Shown here: in pieces, positions 7,645 through 16,081 of the stretch
How the letters are laid out: every line of letters starts with the position of its first letter
Position numbering within the stretch: the stretch's first letter is position 1
Assembly (NCBI RefSeq): GCF_040717455.1
Contig: NZ_JBFEFH010000005.1
Location: 186,001 to 250,000, forward strand
DNA length: 64,000 nt
Source of the DNA: Tautonia sp040717455
Lineage (GTDB): Bacteria > Planctomycetota > Planctomycetia > Isosphaerales > Isosphaeraceae
Reading direction: 5' to 3'
Notes under the pieces: model-generated
What the model was told of the DNA's origin: nothing
Seen by the model: the letters and a program-made list of their open reading frames with translations, nothing else
Database searches by the model: none
Program-made: the position numbers and the translations under genes

Positions 7645-8670
7645 ATGACAGCGCTTACGATTGGCATCGTCGGCTGCGGCCGAGCCGCCCGGATCCACTC
7701 CGGGCGCCTGCGACAAATCGAAGCGGTGCGCATCACCGGCTGCGTCGACCCCGACGTCGAGGCCGCCCGTGCCCTCGCCTCGGGGCTGGTCGGCCAGGGC
7801 GGCGACCCCCAGTCCCTCCGCGCCTTCTCCGACCACCAGCAATTGCTGGCCGAGGCCCGGCCCGACATCCTGGCCATCTTCACGCCCCCCCGGGCCCACT
7901 ACCGCCCGGCCATGGACGGGTTGCAGGCCGGCTGCCACCTGTTCATCGAGAAACCGCTCTCGACCAACACCCAGGAGGCGATGGACATCGTCACCCTCGC
8001 CCGGGGTCGCGATCGCGTGGTCGGGGTCGGGCATCAGTTCCGACTGGCACCGAGCCTGATCGAGGCACGCCGATTGCTGGCCGAGGGTGCCATCGGGCGG
8101 CTCAGGCTGGTCATGGCCGTCATGGCCAACTCCTGGCTCGCCATCCAGCGAGGGCCGGAAGGCAACCGCTGGCAGGTCGACCCGAAGGTCTCCGGCGGGG
8201 GCATCATCGCCGATGACGGGGACCACCTGCTCGACGCCCTGATCTGGACCACCGATCGCGCCGTGGCCGAGGTGACCGCCTTCCAGGATCGCGAGCAGCC
8301 GGGGCTCGACATCGTCAATGCCGTCAGCCTCCGCATGGTCGACGGCACTCCCGCGACCCTGGCCATCACCGGGGCCTCTCCCGGGAGCCTCTTCGAGATC
8401 ACCTACTTCGGCGAGGGCGGCACCTTGCGGGCGAATGCCTCGAGCCTCCGCCTCGCCGGGGCCGATCCCGGGGCCCCCGTGCAGGACCTCCCGCTACGGA
8501 GCGACGAGACGAGTATTGATGGCGACTTCATCGACGCGATCCGATCGGGGAGGCCCCCCTGCTGCTCGGCCGAGCAGGCCATCGAGACGGTCCGGCTCCA
8601 GGAGGCCATCGCCCGATCGGCCGCTTCCGGACAGATCATTCGCCTTGCCTCCGCCGACGAATCGCTCTGA
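7645..8670 (+). CDS. Gfo/Idh/MocA family oxidoreductase
   Basis: 341-residue NAD(P)-dependent oxidoreductase. The N-terminal Rossmann motif is GIVGCGRAARIHSGRL, followed by IFTPPRAHYRPAM and the family lysine motif in HLFIEKPLSTN. The C-terminal part fits the alpha/beta substrate domain (VSGGGIIADDGDHLLDALIW). Such enzymes act on sugars, inositols or related polyols; the substrate cannot be told here. The ATG at 7645 places the Rossmann motif near the N-terminus. The 36 in-frame residues upstream look non-coding. The gene stands alone, and a weak TTGACG at 7543 may belong to its promoter. Confidence 0.9.
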   Translation: MTALTIGIVGCGRAARIHSGRLRQIEAVRITGCVDPDVEAARALASGLVGQGGDPQSLRAFSDHQQLLAEARPDILAIFTPPRAHYRPAMDGLQAGCHLFIEKPLSTNTQEAMDIVTLARGRDRVVGVGHQFRLAPSLIEARRLLAEGAIGRLRLVMAVMANSWLAIQRGPEGNRWQVDPKVSGGGIIADDGDHLLDALIWTTDRAVAEVTAFQDREQPGLDIVNAVSLRMVDGTPATLAITGASPGSLFEITYFGEGGTLRANASSLRLAGADPGAPVQDLPLRSDETSIDGDFIDAIRSGRPPCCSAEQAIETVRLQEAIARSAASGQIIRLASADESL

Positions 8671-8706
8671 TCCCGAGCCTCGGCCCGGCCGATCGCTGGG
8701 CCATGC

Positions 8707-8735
8707 TTGACAATCCCTCAGCGTGAGACTACCAG
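8707..8735 (+). promoter_or_regulatory. Predicted promoter of the Asp-rich protein gene
   Basis: Perfect TTGACA (8707-8712), a 17-bp spacer and a weak TACCAG -10 (8730-8735), about 120 bp before the next start codon. Confidence 0.4.
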
Positions 8736-8855
8736 TATGACTCCTCCGGCCCGATCCGGTCCGGCGGAGCCTTTCCGGACTCGATATTCCCGCCCCGACC
8801 CATCGGGCCGATCCCATCGGCCGGCCCGAGCCGTCCTGGCAAGAGGAACGACCCC

Positions 8856-9218
8856 ATGTGGGACCTGCCGACCCCGCTCGCCTGCCTCGAGGACGACACG
8901 AACTCCGCCCTGCTCCTCGCGGAATGGGCCGTCGCGGATCCCCTCGCCCGTCACCCCGAAGAGGATGACGAGGAAGAGACCGGCGACGACGACCTGAGCG
9001 ACGACGAGGACGACGACTTCGACGACGATTTCGACGACGACGACGATGACCTCGAGGACGACGACGACGACTTCGACGACGATGAAGACGACGACGACTT
9101 CGACGACGACGACGACCTCGACAACCTCGGCGACATCGACCTCGACGATGATGACGACTTCGACGACGACGATGATGACGATCTCGACGAGATTGAGGAT
9201 GACGAGGAAGACCTCTGA
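8856..9218 (+). CDS. Hyper-acidic Asp/Glu-rich protein
   Basis: 120-residue protein. The first 34 residues look like a normal folded or helical segment (MWDLPTPLACLEDD, then SALLLAEWAVADPL). From about residue 35 to the end, some 67 of 86 residues are Asp or Glu, spaced by single Phe or Leu residues. There is no signal peptide. The DNA is a GAC/GAT/GAG-rich, microsatellite-like run, so length variation between strains is likely. AGAGGA lies eight bases before the ATG. Possible roles include DNA mimicry, divalent-cation binding or chaperoning of basic proteins; none is shown by sequence. Confidence 0.8.
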   Translation: MWDLPTPLACLEDDTNSALLLAEWAVADPLARHPEEDDEEETGDDDLSDDEDDDFDDDFDDDDDDLEDDDDDFDDDEDDDDFDDDDDLDNLGDIDLDDDDDFDDDDDDDLDEIEDDEEDL

Positions 9219-9256
9219 GCCGTTCTGACTCGCGTCGATCTCACCCAGTTCGGTCC

Positions 9257-9281
9257 CGGACGGCCCCCCTCGGGCCGCCCG
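9257..9281 (+). terminator. Terminator after the Asp-rich protein
   Basis: Ten-pair stem with one mismatch (CGGACGGCCC/GGGCCGCCCG) and a 5-nt loop, followed by a T-rich tail (GTTCGTTTTG). Confidence 0.5.
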
Positions 9282-9425
9282 ACCGTTCGTTTTGTCGTCC
9301 CGGCGAGACGAGGGCTTGGCACAACGCGTCTCGGCGTCGTAGTGTAGTAGGCTTGAACGTCCGAACCGGACGCCGCGTCGAGTTCGAGTCCGAGCGGCGA
9401 CCGGACGGGAAGGGAGCGTTGCGCT

Positions 9426-9854
9426 ATGGCCGCCTCTGATCACTTGCCAGGCAACTCCGACCGCGATCGCCCGTCGTCCGAGACCTCGACCCGATGCCTG
9501 CGCGAGCAATCTCAGCGCGATTTCGAGGTCGAGTTCATCGGCCGCATCCTCGATCGCGACCCGTACTACGTCGACGCGCTCCGCGTTCAGGCCAACAACC
9601 TCGCCCGCCGCGGCGAATCGACCCGGGCCCTGCAGCTCGACCGCCGCCTGACCCGCCTGCAGCCCGATCGCCCGATCCCCTGGTACAACCTGGCGTGCAG
9701 CTACGCGGTCCTCGGGATGATCGACCCGGCCTTCGACGCCCTCAGCCGCGCCGTCGACCTCGGCTATCACCATTTCCGCCACATGCTCCGCGACCCCGAC
9801 CTGAAGGCGCTCCGCCAGGATCCGCGCTTCGACCGGATCTTGCGGCGTGACTAG
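9426..9854 (+). CDS. Small TPR protein
   Basis: 142-residue soluble protein with two to three tetratricopeptide-like helical repeats. Typical TPR positions are seen in PYYVDALRVQANNLARRGE and PWYNLACSYAVLGMIDPAFDALSRAVDLG. It ends with DLKALRQDPRFDRIL, a motif common at the end of short TPR proteins that follow a peptide-chain count. No signal peptide is seen. Probably a scaffold for protein-protein contacts; the partner is unknown. AAGGGAG lies upstream of the ATG. Confidence 0.8.
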   Translation: MAASDHLPGNSDRDRPSSETSTRCLREQSQRDFEVEFIGRILDRDPYYVDALRVQANNLARRGESTRALQLDRRLTRLQPDRPIPWYNLACSYAVLGMIDPAFDALSRAVDLGYHHFRHMLRDPDLKALRQDPRFDRILRRD

Positions 9855-9967
9855 GCCGGGCCTCGTCCGGCCTCGTTCCCCCTCCTCGTTTCCCCCGAGG
9901 GGTCTCCCCCTCGTTCGTTCTGTTTTGGATTCGGCCTCGTCCTGAATCGCCCCGGAACCCCTCTCCG

Positions 9968-10819
9968 ATGCAGTACCACCGCTGGGACGACGTCCAGGAC
10001 GCGACGCTCGCCGTTCGATCGCAATGGCCCGGCACCGGTCGCATCGGCATCGTGCTGGGGACCGGACTCGGGCAACTCGCCGCCCAGATCGACGCCGAGG
10101 CCGTCATCCCCTACGAATCGATCCCCCACTTCCCCCACCCGACCGGGGTCGAGAGCCACGCCGGCCGCCTCGTCTGCGGGACGCTGGCCGGGGTCCCCGT
10201 CGTGGCGATGGAAGGCCGCTTCCACCTCTATGAGGGGTACTCGCCGGCCCAGGTGACGTTCCCGATCCGGGTCTTGAAGGAACTCGGCTGCGAGACGCTC
10301 ATCGTCTCCAACGCCGCCGGCGGCCTGAACCCGCTGCACCACAAGGGGGATCTCGTCGTCATCGACGACCACCTGAACCTCCCCGGCCTGGCCGGCATCA
10401 ATCCTTTGGTCGGGCCGAACGACGACCGCCTCGGCCCCCGATTCCCCGACCTGATCGAGCCGTACGACCGCGAGCTCCAGGACCTCGCCCTCTCGATCGC
10501 CCTGGCCGAGGGCATCCCCGCCCACCGCGGCGTCTACGTCGGCATCGTCGGCCCGAACCTGGAGACCCGCGCCGAGTATCGCTACCTCCGGGGCATCGGG
10601 GCCGACGTCGTCGGCATGTCCACCGTCGCCGAGGTCCTCGTCGCCGTCCACGCCGGCATGAAGGTCCTCGGCTTCTCGATCGTGACCGACCTCTGCCTGC
10701 CCGACGCCCTCGAACCCGTGAAGATCGAGGAGATCATCGCCGTCGCCAACGAGGCCGAGGGCAAGCTCCGCCGCATCGTCACCCGGGTGATCGAACGGCT
10801 CGAATCTTCGGGAAGCTGA
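9968..10819 (+). CDS. punA: Purine nucleoside phosphorylase
   Basis: 283-residue trimeric-type PNP that phosphorolyses inosine and guanosine (and deoxy forms) to the free base plus ribose-1-phosphate. Phosphate-binding GTGLGQLA is at the N-terminus. The family block HFPHPTGVESHAGRL, the loop EGRFHLYEGY and NAAGGLNP follow. The C-terminal purine-site region has GPNLETRAEYRYLRGIGADVVGMSTVAEV. Length matches the 270-290 residue punA family, not hexameric DeoD. It is followed within 25 bp by a small conserved gene, so they may be cotranscribed. Confidence 0.93.
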   Translation: MQYHRWDDVQDATLAVRSQWPGTGRIGIVLGTGLGQLAAQIDAEAVIPYESIPHFPHPTGVESHAGRLVCGTLAGVPVVAMEGRFHLYEGYSPAQVTFPIRVLKELGCETLIVSNAAGGLNPLHHKGDLVVIDDHLNLPGLAGINPLVGPNDDRLGPRFPDLIEPYDRELQDLALSIALAEGIPAHRGVYVGIVGPNLETRAEYRYLRGIGADVVGMSTVAEVLVAVHAGMKVLGFSIVTDLCLPDALEPVKIEEIIAVANEAEGKLRRIVTRVIERLESSGS

Positions 10820-10842
10820 GAAGGAAGGAGGGCCGATCGCCG

Positions 10843-11232
10843 ATGGCGGACACCACGACGCTCTACCGGCCCGTCGGCCCGGCCGAACTCGCCCTGATCG
10901 AGGCCGCCGGATGGCGGGCCTTCCCTCCTCGACTCCCGGAGCAGCCGATCTTCTACCCCGTGCTCAACGAGGATTACGCCCGCCAGATCGCCGAACGTTG
11001 GAATGTTCGAGACAACGGCGCCGGCTTCGTGCTCCGCTTCGAGGTCGATGCCGGCTTCCTCGCCCGCTACCCGGCCCGGGTCGTCGGCGGCAGACTCCAC
11101 GAGGAACTCTGGATTCCCGCCGAAGACCTCGAAGAATTCAACCGCCACCTCGTCGGCCCCATCGAAGTGATCGCCGCGTTCGGCGAGACTCACCGCCCCG
11201 CCGAGCACCCTGTTCCCCCCTCAGGAGGATGA
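10843..11232 (+). CDS. Small conserved protein of unknown function
   Basis: 129 residues, soluble, with no signal peptide. The core (TLYRPVGPAELALIEAAGWRAFP, then LPEQPIFYPVLNEDYARQIA, then FVLRFEVDAGFLARY) resembles a short family that some genomes label ADP-ribosylation/crystallin J1-like. No ADP-ribosyl-hydrolase active site is visible and I would not assign an enzyme activity. It starts 24 bp after punA and its TGA overlaps the region of the next gene's start (ATGA), pointing to a punA - this gene - DUF433 - DUF5615 transcript. Confidence 0.75.
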   Translation: MADTTTLYRPVGPAELALIEAAGWRAFPPRLPEQPIFYPVLNEDYARQIAERWNVRDNGAGFVLRFEVDAGFLARYPARVVGGRLHEELWIPAEDLEEFNRHLVGPIEVIAAFGETHRPAEHPVPPSGG

Positions 11233-11234
11233 AC

Positions 11235-11603
11235 ATGGCCACCGTCTCCTCCATCGCCGAGCACATCGTCATCACCCCGGGCACCTGCGGCGGCAGGCCC
11301 CGCATCGCCGGGCATCGGATCACGGTGCAAAACATCGTCATCTGCCACGAGCAGATGGGAATGACTCCCGAGCAAATCGTCGAGGATTACGAGACCATCA
11401 CACTCGCCGATGTCCACGCGGCCCTCGTCTATTTCTACGACCATCGTGACGAGATCCAGACGGACATCCGGCGCGAGGAGGAGTTGTGCAAGGAAATCGA
11501 GGCCACTCACCCCTCACTCCTCGAAACAATCAAGCAGAAGGACCCGGAACGCTACAGGCAAGCCGTCGAGCGACTCAGGGCCGACTCCTTCGACGAGCCC
11601 TGA
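11235..11603 (+). CDS. DUF433 family protein, probable antitoxin
   Basis: 122-residue protein with the DUF433 core: HIVITPGTCGGRPRIAGHRI, then GMTPEQIVEDYETITLADVHAALVYFYDH. This winged-helix-like domain is the usual antitoxin partner of PIN-like DUF5615 proteins. The ATG at 11235 is preferred to 11229 because AGGAGG lies six bases upstream of it. It is followed 15 bp later by the DUF5615 gene. The C-terminal tail (about residues 75-122) is longer than in many DUF433 proteins and highly charged, as expected for a toxin-contacting segment. Confidence 0.85.
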   Translation: MATVSSIAEHIVITPGTCGGRPRIAGHRITVQNIVICHEQMGMTPEQIVEDYETITLADVHAALVYFYDHRDEIQTDIRREEELCKEIEATHPSLLETIKQKDPERYRQAVERLRADSFDEP

Positions 11604-11618
11604 GATTTCCGGTGAGCC

Positions 11619-11984
11619 ATGTCCCGATCGATCCGGTATCATCTCGACCACGATCTCAACCGCTGTAACGCCATCGCGAACGCACTCCGAGCGAAAGGGA
11701 TCGACGTGACGCTGAGCCGCCAGCTCGGCCTGGCCGGTGCCTCAGACGACGAACAGCGGGAACAAGCCCTCCGAGCCGGCAGGGTCATCGTCACCCACGA
11801 CGCCCACTTCATCGGCTTCTGGCGACACCAGGTCCAGCACGCGGGGATTGTCCGGTGTCGCCAGGGTGAACTCGCGGTCGGCGACGTCATCCGCGGCCTC
11901 GTGCTGATCTGGGAAACGTGCTCGTCCGAGGAAATGACCGGATCCATCATCTTCCTGAACCGAAGCCTCATCAAAGGTCTCTGA
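11619..11984 (+). CDS. DUF5615 PIN-like protein, probable toxin nuclease
   Basis: 121 residues of the DUF5615/Mut7-C-like PIN fold. The N-terminal acidic motif YHLDHDLN and the central RVIVTHDAHF carry aspartates of the type that bind the metal in PIN nucleases. AIANALRAKGIDVTLSRQLGLAGASDDEQ is characteristic. Such proteins are predicted RNases acting with DUF433 antitoxins. The pair sits between punA and ileS. Toxicity has to be inferred from family precedent. Confidence 0.85.
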   Translation: MSRSIRYHLDHDLNRCNAIANALRAKGIDVTLSRQLGLAGASDDEQREQALRAGRVIVTHDAHFIGFWRHQVQHAGIVRCRQGELAVGDVIRGLVLIWETCSSEEMTGSIIFLNRSLIKGL

Positions 11985-12027
11985 GCCCGGAACCGGGCCG
12001 ATCGAACGAGACAAAAGACGAACAACG

Positions 12028-14886
12028 ATGTCCACCGACGCCAAGAAATACAAAGACACCCTGAACCTCCCCAAGACCGCCTTCGCCATGAAGGCCAACC
12101 TCGCCCAGCGCGAGCCCCAGCTCCAGGCCCGCTGGCAGGAAACGGGCCTCTACGCGCAGATCCGGGCCGCCCGCAAGGGGAGCCCCCGCCGGGTCCTGCA
12201 CGACGGCCCCCCCTACGCCAACGGCGACATCCACATGGGCCACCTGCTCAACAAGGTGCTCAAGGACGTCGTCGTCCGCTACCACACCATGCGCGGCTTC
12301 GACGCCCCATATGTCCCCGGCTGGGACTGCCACGGCCTGCCGATCGAACACAAGGTCGCCAAGGACCTCGGCCCGAAGGCCGCCTCCATGAGCTTCCCCG
12401 AGATCCGCGAGCTCTGCCGGACCGAGGCCCTCAAGTGGGTCGACATCCAGCGCACTCAGTTTCAGCGCCTCGGCGTCTCCGGCGACTGGGCCAATCCCTA
12501 CCTCACGCTCGACCCCCGCTACGAGGCCGGCATCATGGATGTCTTGGCCGACCTCGTCGAGAAGGGCTTCGTCTTCCGCCAGCTCAAGCCGATCCACTGG
12601 GACATCCACGACCGCACCGCCCTGGCCGAGGCCGAGCTCGAATACGCCGAGCACACCTCCCCCTCCATCTACGTCAACTTCCCGATCACCTCCGCCCTGC
12701 CGGCCGACTTCGGCCCCGGCCCCTGGCACGCGATGATCTGGACGACCACCCCCTGGACCCTCCCCGCCAACGTCGCCATCGCCGCCCACCCCGACCTCGA
12801 ATACGCCGGCGTCCGCTACACCGACCCCGAATCCGGCCAGTCCGTCCAGACCCTCCTCGCTTCGCAGCTCGTCGAGAAGGTCATGGGCCTCCGCCAGGTC
12901 ACCGATTACGAAATCGTCGCCCGCTGCCCCGGTAAGGCGCTCGAGGGCGGCTCCTACCGGCACGTCTTCATCGACCGCGCCGGAACCTTCGTCCTGGCCG
13001 ACTACGTCACCGTCGAGGACGGCACGGGCCTCGTCCACACCGCCCCCGGCCACGGGGCCGACGACTACAAGACCGGCCTGAAGTACAAGCTCCCCGTCAT
13101 CAGCCCCGTCGACGCCTCCGGCCGCTTCCTCGACACCGACGGCGTCCCCGCCGACCTCGTCGGCCTCCAGGTCTTCGCCGCCAACCCGAAGGTCATCGAG
13201 ACCCTCAAGAGCGTCGGCGCACTCTTTCATCACTTCAACTTCCGCCACAGCTACCCGCACGGCTGGCGATCGAAGAAGCCGGTCATCTTCCGCGCCACCG
13301 CCCAGTGGTTCATCGGCGTCGATCGCAATAACCTCCGCGAGAACACCCTGAACGCCATCCGCAACCAGGTCCGCTGGCTCCCCTCCTGGGGCCAGGCCCG
13401 CATCGAGGCCATGGTCGGCCAGCGCCCCGACTGGTGCATCAGCCGCCAGCGAGCCTGGGGCGTCCCCATCCCCGTCCTCTTCGACGAGCGGAACGACTAC
13501 CACCACCTCACCGCCGATTCCGTCCGCTTCTACCGCGACCTCTTCGCGAAGGAAGGGGCCGACGCCTGGTTCACCCGCCCCGTCGTAGAGTTGATCCCCC
13601 CCGACCTCGACACCGACGCCCACCCCGTCGAGCACCTCCTGAAGGGCACCGACATCCTCGACGTCTGGTTCGAGTCCGGCTCCAGCCACCGCTCCGTCCT
13701 CCGAGAGCCGAGCTACGACTCCGGCCCCTACCCCGCCTTCATGTATCTCGAAGGCTCCGACCAGCACCGCGGCTGGTTCCAGTCCTCCATCCTCACCGCC
13801 GTCGGCTCCACCGGCCAGGCGCCGTTCGAAACGGTGCTCACGCATGGATTCGTCGTCGACGACCAGGGACGCAAGATGTCCAAGTCGCTCGGCAACGTCA
13901 TCCACGCCGTCAAGGCCACCGAGCAGTACGGCGCCGACGTCCTCCGCCTCTACGTCTCCAGCATGGACTACGCCGAGGACGTCCGAATGAGCGAGCGCGG
14001 CATCAAGGAGATGTCCGACGCCTACCGCAAGATCCGCAACACCTTCCGCTACCTCCTCGGCAACCTCGAAGACTACGCCCGCTTCGACCCCGAGACCGTC
14101 GACCCCGCCACCCTGCACCCGATCGACCGCTGGGCCCTCTACCGGCTCAACACCGTGATCCGAGAGGCCACCGCCGCCTTCGACTCCTTCGACTTCTACC
14201 GGGCCTTCCAGCGCCTCTATCAGTTCTGCTCGGTCGACCTCTCCAGCTTCTACCTCGACGTCCTCAAGGATCGCCTCTACGCCGAGCACCCGACTGGGCC
14301 CGATCGCCGCGCCGCCCAGTTCGTCATGGCCCGCATCCATTCGAGCCTGGCCCGCCTCTTCGCGCCGATCATGCCCCACACGAGCGAGGAAGTCTGGGAC
14401 CTGATCCCCTCCTCCCCCTCCAAGACCCCGAGCGTCCACCTCGCCCCCTGGCCCGAGCCGGATCCCTCGTTCGACGACCCCCGCCCCGGCGGCCTCGACT
14501 GGGATCTCTTCCGCGAATCGCGCGAGGTCGTCTTCCGCGACCTCGAGAAGCTCCGCGCCGCCAAGGTCATCGGCAGCAACCAGGAGGCCCTCGTCACCGT
14601 CGGCAGCGCCGACCCCGGGGTCCTCGCCTCGCTCGAACACCTCCGCTCTCATTTCGAACGCATGTTCATCGTCTCCGACGTCGTCCTCGCCGACGCCCGC
14701 CCGGACGACGCCATCGACCTCCCCGACCGCAAGATCTGGTTCCACGTCCGGAAGTCGCCGCACCCGAAATGCGAGCGCTGCTGGAACCTCCGTCCGACCG
14801 TCGGTCAGGACCAGGAACATCCGACCCTCTGCTTCCGCTGTTCCCAGGTCATCCGAGAAGCAAACGCCCCGCCCCCCCAAACCTGA
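12028..14886 (+). CDS. ileS: Isoleucyl-tRNA synthetase
   Basis: 952-residue class I synthetase that charges tRNA-Ile. The HIGH-type motif is HMGH (residues 69-72, in PPYANGDIHMGH). The CP1 editing domain includes WTTTPWTLPANVAI and the Asp-bearing HTAPGHGADDY. GWDCHGLPIE, WCISRQRAWGVPIP and GRKMSKSLGN (KMSKS at 616-620) follow. A C-terminal zinc-ribbon has two Cys pairs (CERCW and CFRC). All catalytic motifs are intact and the length is typical of bacterial IleRS. The next gene begins 15 bp downstream. Confidence 0.98.
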   Translation: MSTDAKKYKDTLNLPKTAFAMKANLAQREPQLQARWQETGLYAQIRAARKGSPRRVLHDGPPYANGDIHMGHLLNKVLKDVVVRYHTMRGFDAPYVPGWDCHGLPIEHKVAKDLGPKAASMSFPEIRELCRTEALKWVDIQRTQFQRLGVSGDWANPYLTLDPRYEAGIMDVLADLVEKGFVFRQLKPIHWDIHDRTALAEAELEYAEHTSPSIYVNFPITSALPADFGPGPWHAMIWTTTPWTLPANVAIAAHPDLEYAGVRYTDPESGQSVQTLLASQLVEKVMGLRQVTDYEIVARCPGKALEGGSYRHVFIDRAGTFVLADYVTVEDGTGLVHTAPGHGADDYKTGLKYKLPVISPVDASGRFLDTDGVPADLVGLQVFAANPKVIETLKSVGALFHHFNFRHSYPHGWRSKKPVIFRATAQWFIGVDRNNLRENTLNAIRNQVRWLPSWGQARIEAMVGQRPDWCISRQRAWGVPIPVLFDERNDYHHLTADSVRFYRDLFAKEGADAWFTRPVVELIPPDLDTDAHPVEHLLKGTDILDVWFESGSSHRSVLREPSYDSGPYPAFMYLEGSDQHRGWFQSSILTAVGSTGQAPFETVLTHGFVVDDQGRKMSKSLGNVIHAVKATEQYGADVLRLYVSSMDYAEDVRMSERGIKEMSDAYRKIRNTFRYLLGNLEDYARFDPETVDPATLHPIDRWALYRLNTVIREATAAFDSFDFYRAFQRLYQFCSVDLSSFYLDVLKDRLYAEHPTGPDRRAAQFVMARIHSSLARLFAPIMPHTSEEVWDLIPSSPSKTPSVHLAPWPEPDPSFDDPRPGGLDWDLFRESREVVFRDLEKLRAAKVIGSNQEALVTVGSADPGVLASLEHLRSHFERMFIVSDVVLADARPDDAIDLPDRKIWFHVRKSPHPKCERCWNLRPTVGQDQEHPTLCFRCSQVIREANAPPPQT

Positions 14887-14901
14887 CAGGAACACCGGAT
14901 C

Positions 14902-15480
14902 ATGTCCTCACCCGACCCCGACCTCCGCAGCCGCCTCGAACACGCCCGATCCGCCGGCTCGCTCGTCCGGATCGCCCGATCCTTCACCGACGGCTGGGAA
15001 GACGGCTACGTCCTGGGCATCGGCCCCGACCTCGTCCTCCTCGCCGTCGTCGGCCACGGCATCCGCCTCGACGGTTATCAGGTCTACCGCCTCGACGACA
15101 TCACCCGGCTCGAAGACCCCGCCCCCCACGCGGCCTTCGTCGAGTCTGCCCTGAAACTCCGAGGCCTCGCGCATCCCTCGCCCCCCTCGGTCAACCTCGA
15201 CAGCCTCCCCGACCTGCTCCGGACCGCCACCGACGCCTTCTCCCTCTTAACCATCCACACCGAGGACGAGGACCCCGAGGTCTGCTGGATCGGCCAGGTC
15301 GTCGAGACCCACCCCGACCGCGTCGTCCTCCGCCACATCACCCCCGACGCCTCCTGGGACGACCTGCCCGACTCCTACCCCCTCGACGAGGTCACCCGCA
15401 TCGACTTCGGCGGCTCCTACGAAGAAGCCCTCTGGCTCGTCGCCAACGCCGCCGACCAAACCGACGGAACCGCCTCGTAG
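14902..15480 (+). CDS. Conserved protein with duplicated Sm-like/beta-barrel domain
   Basis: 192-residue soluble protein that seems to contain two copies of the same small domain. YQVYRLDDITRLEDPAPHAAF in the first half corresponds to SYPLDEVTRIDFGGSYEEAL at the end, and VLGIGPDLVLLAVVG corresponds to VVETHPDRVVLRHI. The pattern suggests two SH3/Sm-like barrels joined by a helical linker. Function is unknown. It follows ileS by 15 bp, so probably shares its transcript, and is followed by the palindromic repeat region. Confidence 0.75.
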   Translation: MSSPDPDLRSRLEHARSAGSLVRIARSFTDGWEDGYVLGIGPDLVLLAVVGHGIRLDGYQVYRLDDITRLEDPAPHAAFVESALKLRGLAHPSPPSVNLDSLPDLLRTATDAFSLLTIHTEDEDPEVCWIGQVVETHPDRVVLRHITPDASWDDLPDSYPLDEVTRIDFGGSYEEALWLVANAADQTDGTAS

Positions 15481-15521
15481 GACTCAATTCGGGCACGTTG
15501 AGCCCTCGGGTGGCAGATGTC

Positions 15522-15671
15522 CGGTGTGGCCGGGGCAAAGCGCAGCGTGCCCCGGGATCAGGCGCTCCCGACACCGGGGCACGCTGCGCTTTGCCCCGGC
15601 CACACGGCGTTTGTCGTCGTTCGGAGTCTCTCTACGATGATGGAGTTTTGGGTCTGATCTTGCCCCGGCCA
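15522..15671. repeat. Palindromic intergenic repeat, intact copy
   Basis: Contains a perfect 32-bp inverted repeat: arms 15524-15555 and 15574-15605 separated by 18 nt, with ends GTGTGGCCGGGGCAAAGCGC and its complement. A conserved tail (ACGGCGTTTGTCGTCGTTC, then a GATCTTGCCCCGGCC block) follows. The same layout recurs, decayed, at 15837-15990. It carries no transposase and resembles a MITE/REP-type element. Confidence 0.75.
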
Positions 15672-15680
15672 CCCGCCCGC

Positions 15681-15791
15681 CTGGAGGTCGTCCACAAGAA
15701 GGGCTACGGCGTGACCGTCTATGCCCATCGCCGTGACGGGACCGCCGAACCTATTCCGATCGTCGACATCGACGAGGGTGTCTTCCGCTGA
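15681..15791 (+). pseudogene. Possible 3' gene fragment between the two repeat copies
   Basis: A 37-codon stretch (LEVVHKKGYGVTVYAHRRDG, then EPIPIVDIDEGVFR, stop) has protein-like composition but no start codon or upstream domain; the frame runs back into the repeat. It may be the end of a gene cut off by the element. The family is not recognised. Confidence 0.3.
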
Positions 15792-15836
15792 CCTGTCCCG
15801 CGGTCAGACGACCAACGGGCAGGAGTCGTCCCCATC

Positions 15837-15990
15837 GGTCTGGCCGGGGCAAAGCAACGCGCAGCCTACCCCATTCTCAGGGGATTCCAACCCCGGGGCA
15901 CGCTGGGTCTTCCCCCCGCCACACGGCGATCGTCGTCCTTCTGATGCGTTCAAGAATGATCGAGTGTCGAGCCTGGTCTCGCCCCGGCCA
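15837..15990. repeat. Palindromic intergenic repeat, degenerate copy
   Basis: Second copy of the element at 15522-15671. It retains TGGCCGGGGCAAAGC, CCCGGGGCACGCTG, CGCCACACGGCGATCGTCGTC and the terminal CGCCCCGGCC in the same order, but the arms no longer pair over their whole length. Confidence 0.6.
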
Positions 15991-16081
15991 GCCGCCGGCA
16001 GCGAGTCGCCCGGGCCTCTCCCAATCGATGCCGAAGCCCGGCGCGAAGGCCGGGCTTCGGTCCGGAATCAGACAATCAGGA

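Noticed and set aside
9001..9200. GAC repeats considered as a CRISPR array or tandem-repeat locus
   Set aside because: No spacer structure; the trinucleotide periodicity is explained by Asp codons in an open frame.
9046..9228. Ser/Thr-rich frames overlapping the Asp-rich gene
   Set aside because: Frame-shifted readings of the same GAC repeat; only the Asp frame has a ribosome-binding site and a non-repetitive N-terminus.
11971..14895. 974-residue minus-strand reading frame opposite ileS
   Set aside because: Val/Gly/Asp/Glu-rich antisense shadow of ileS with no domain; long antisense frames are expected at this GC content.
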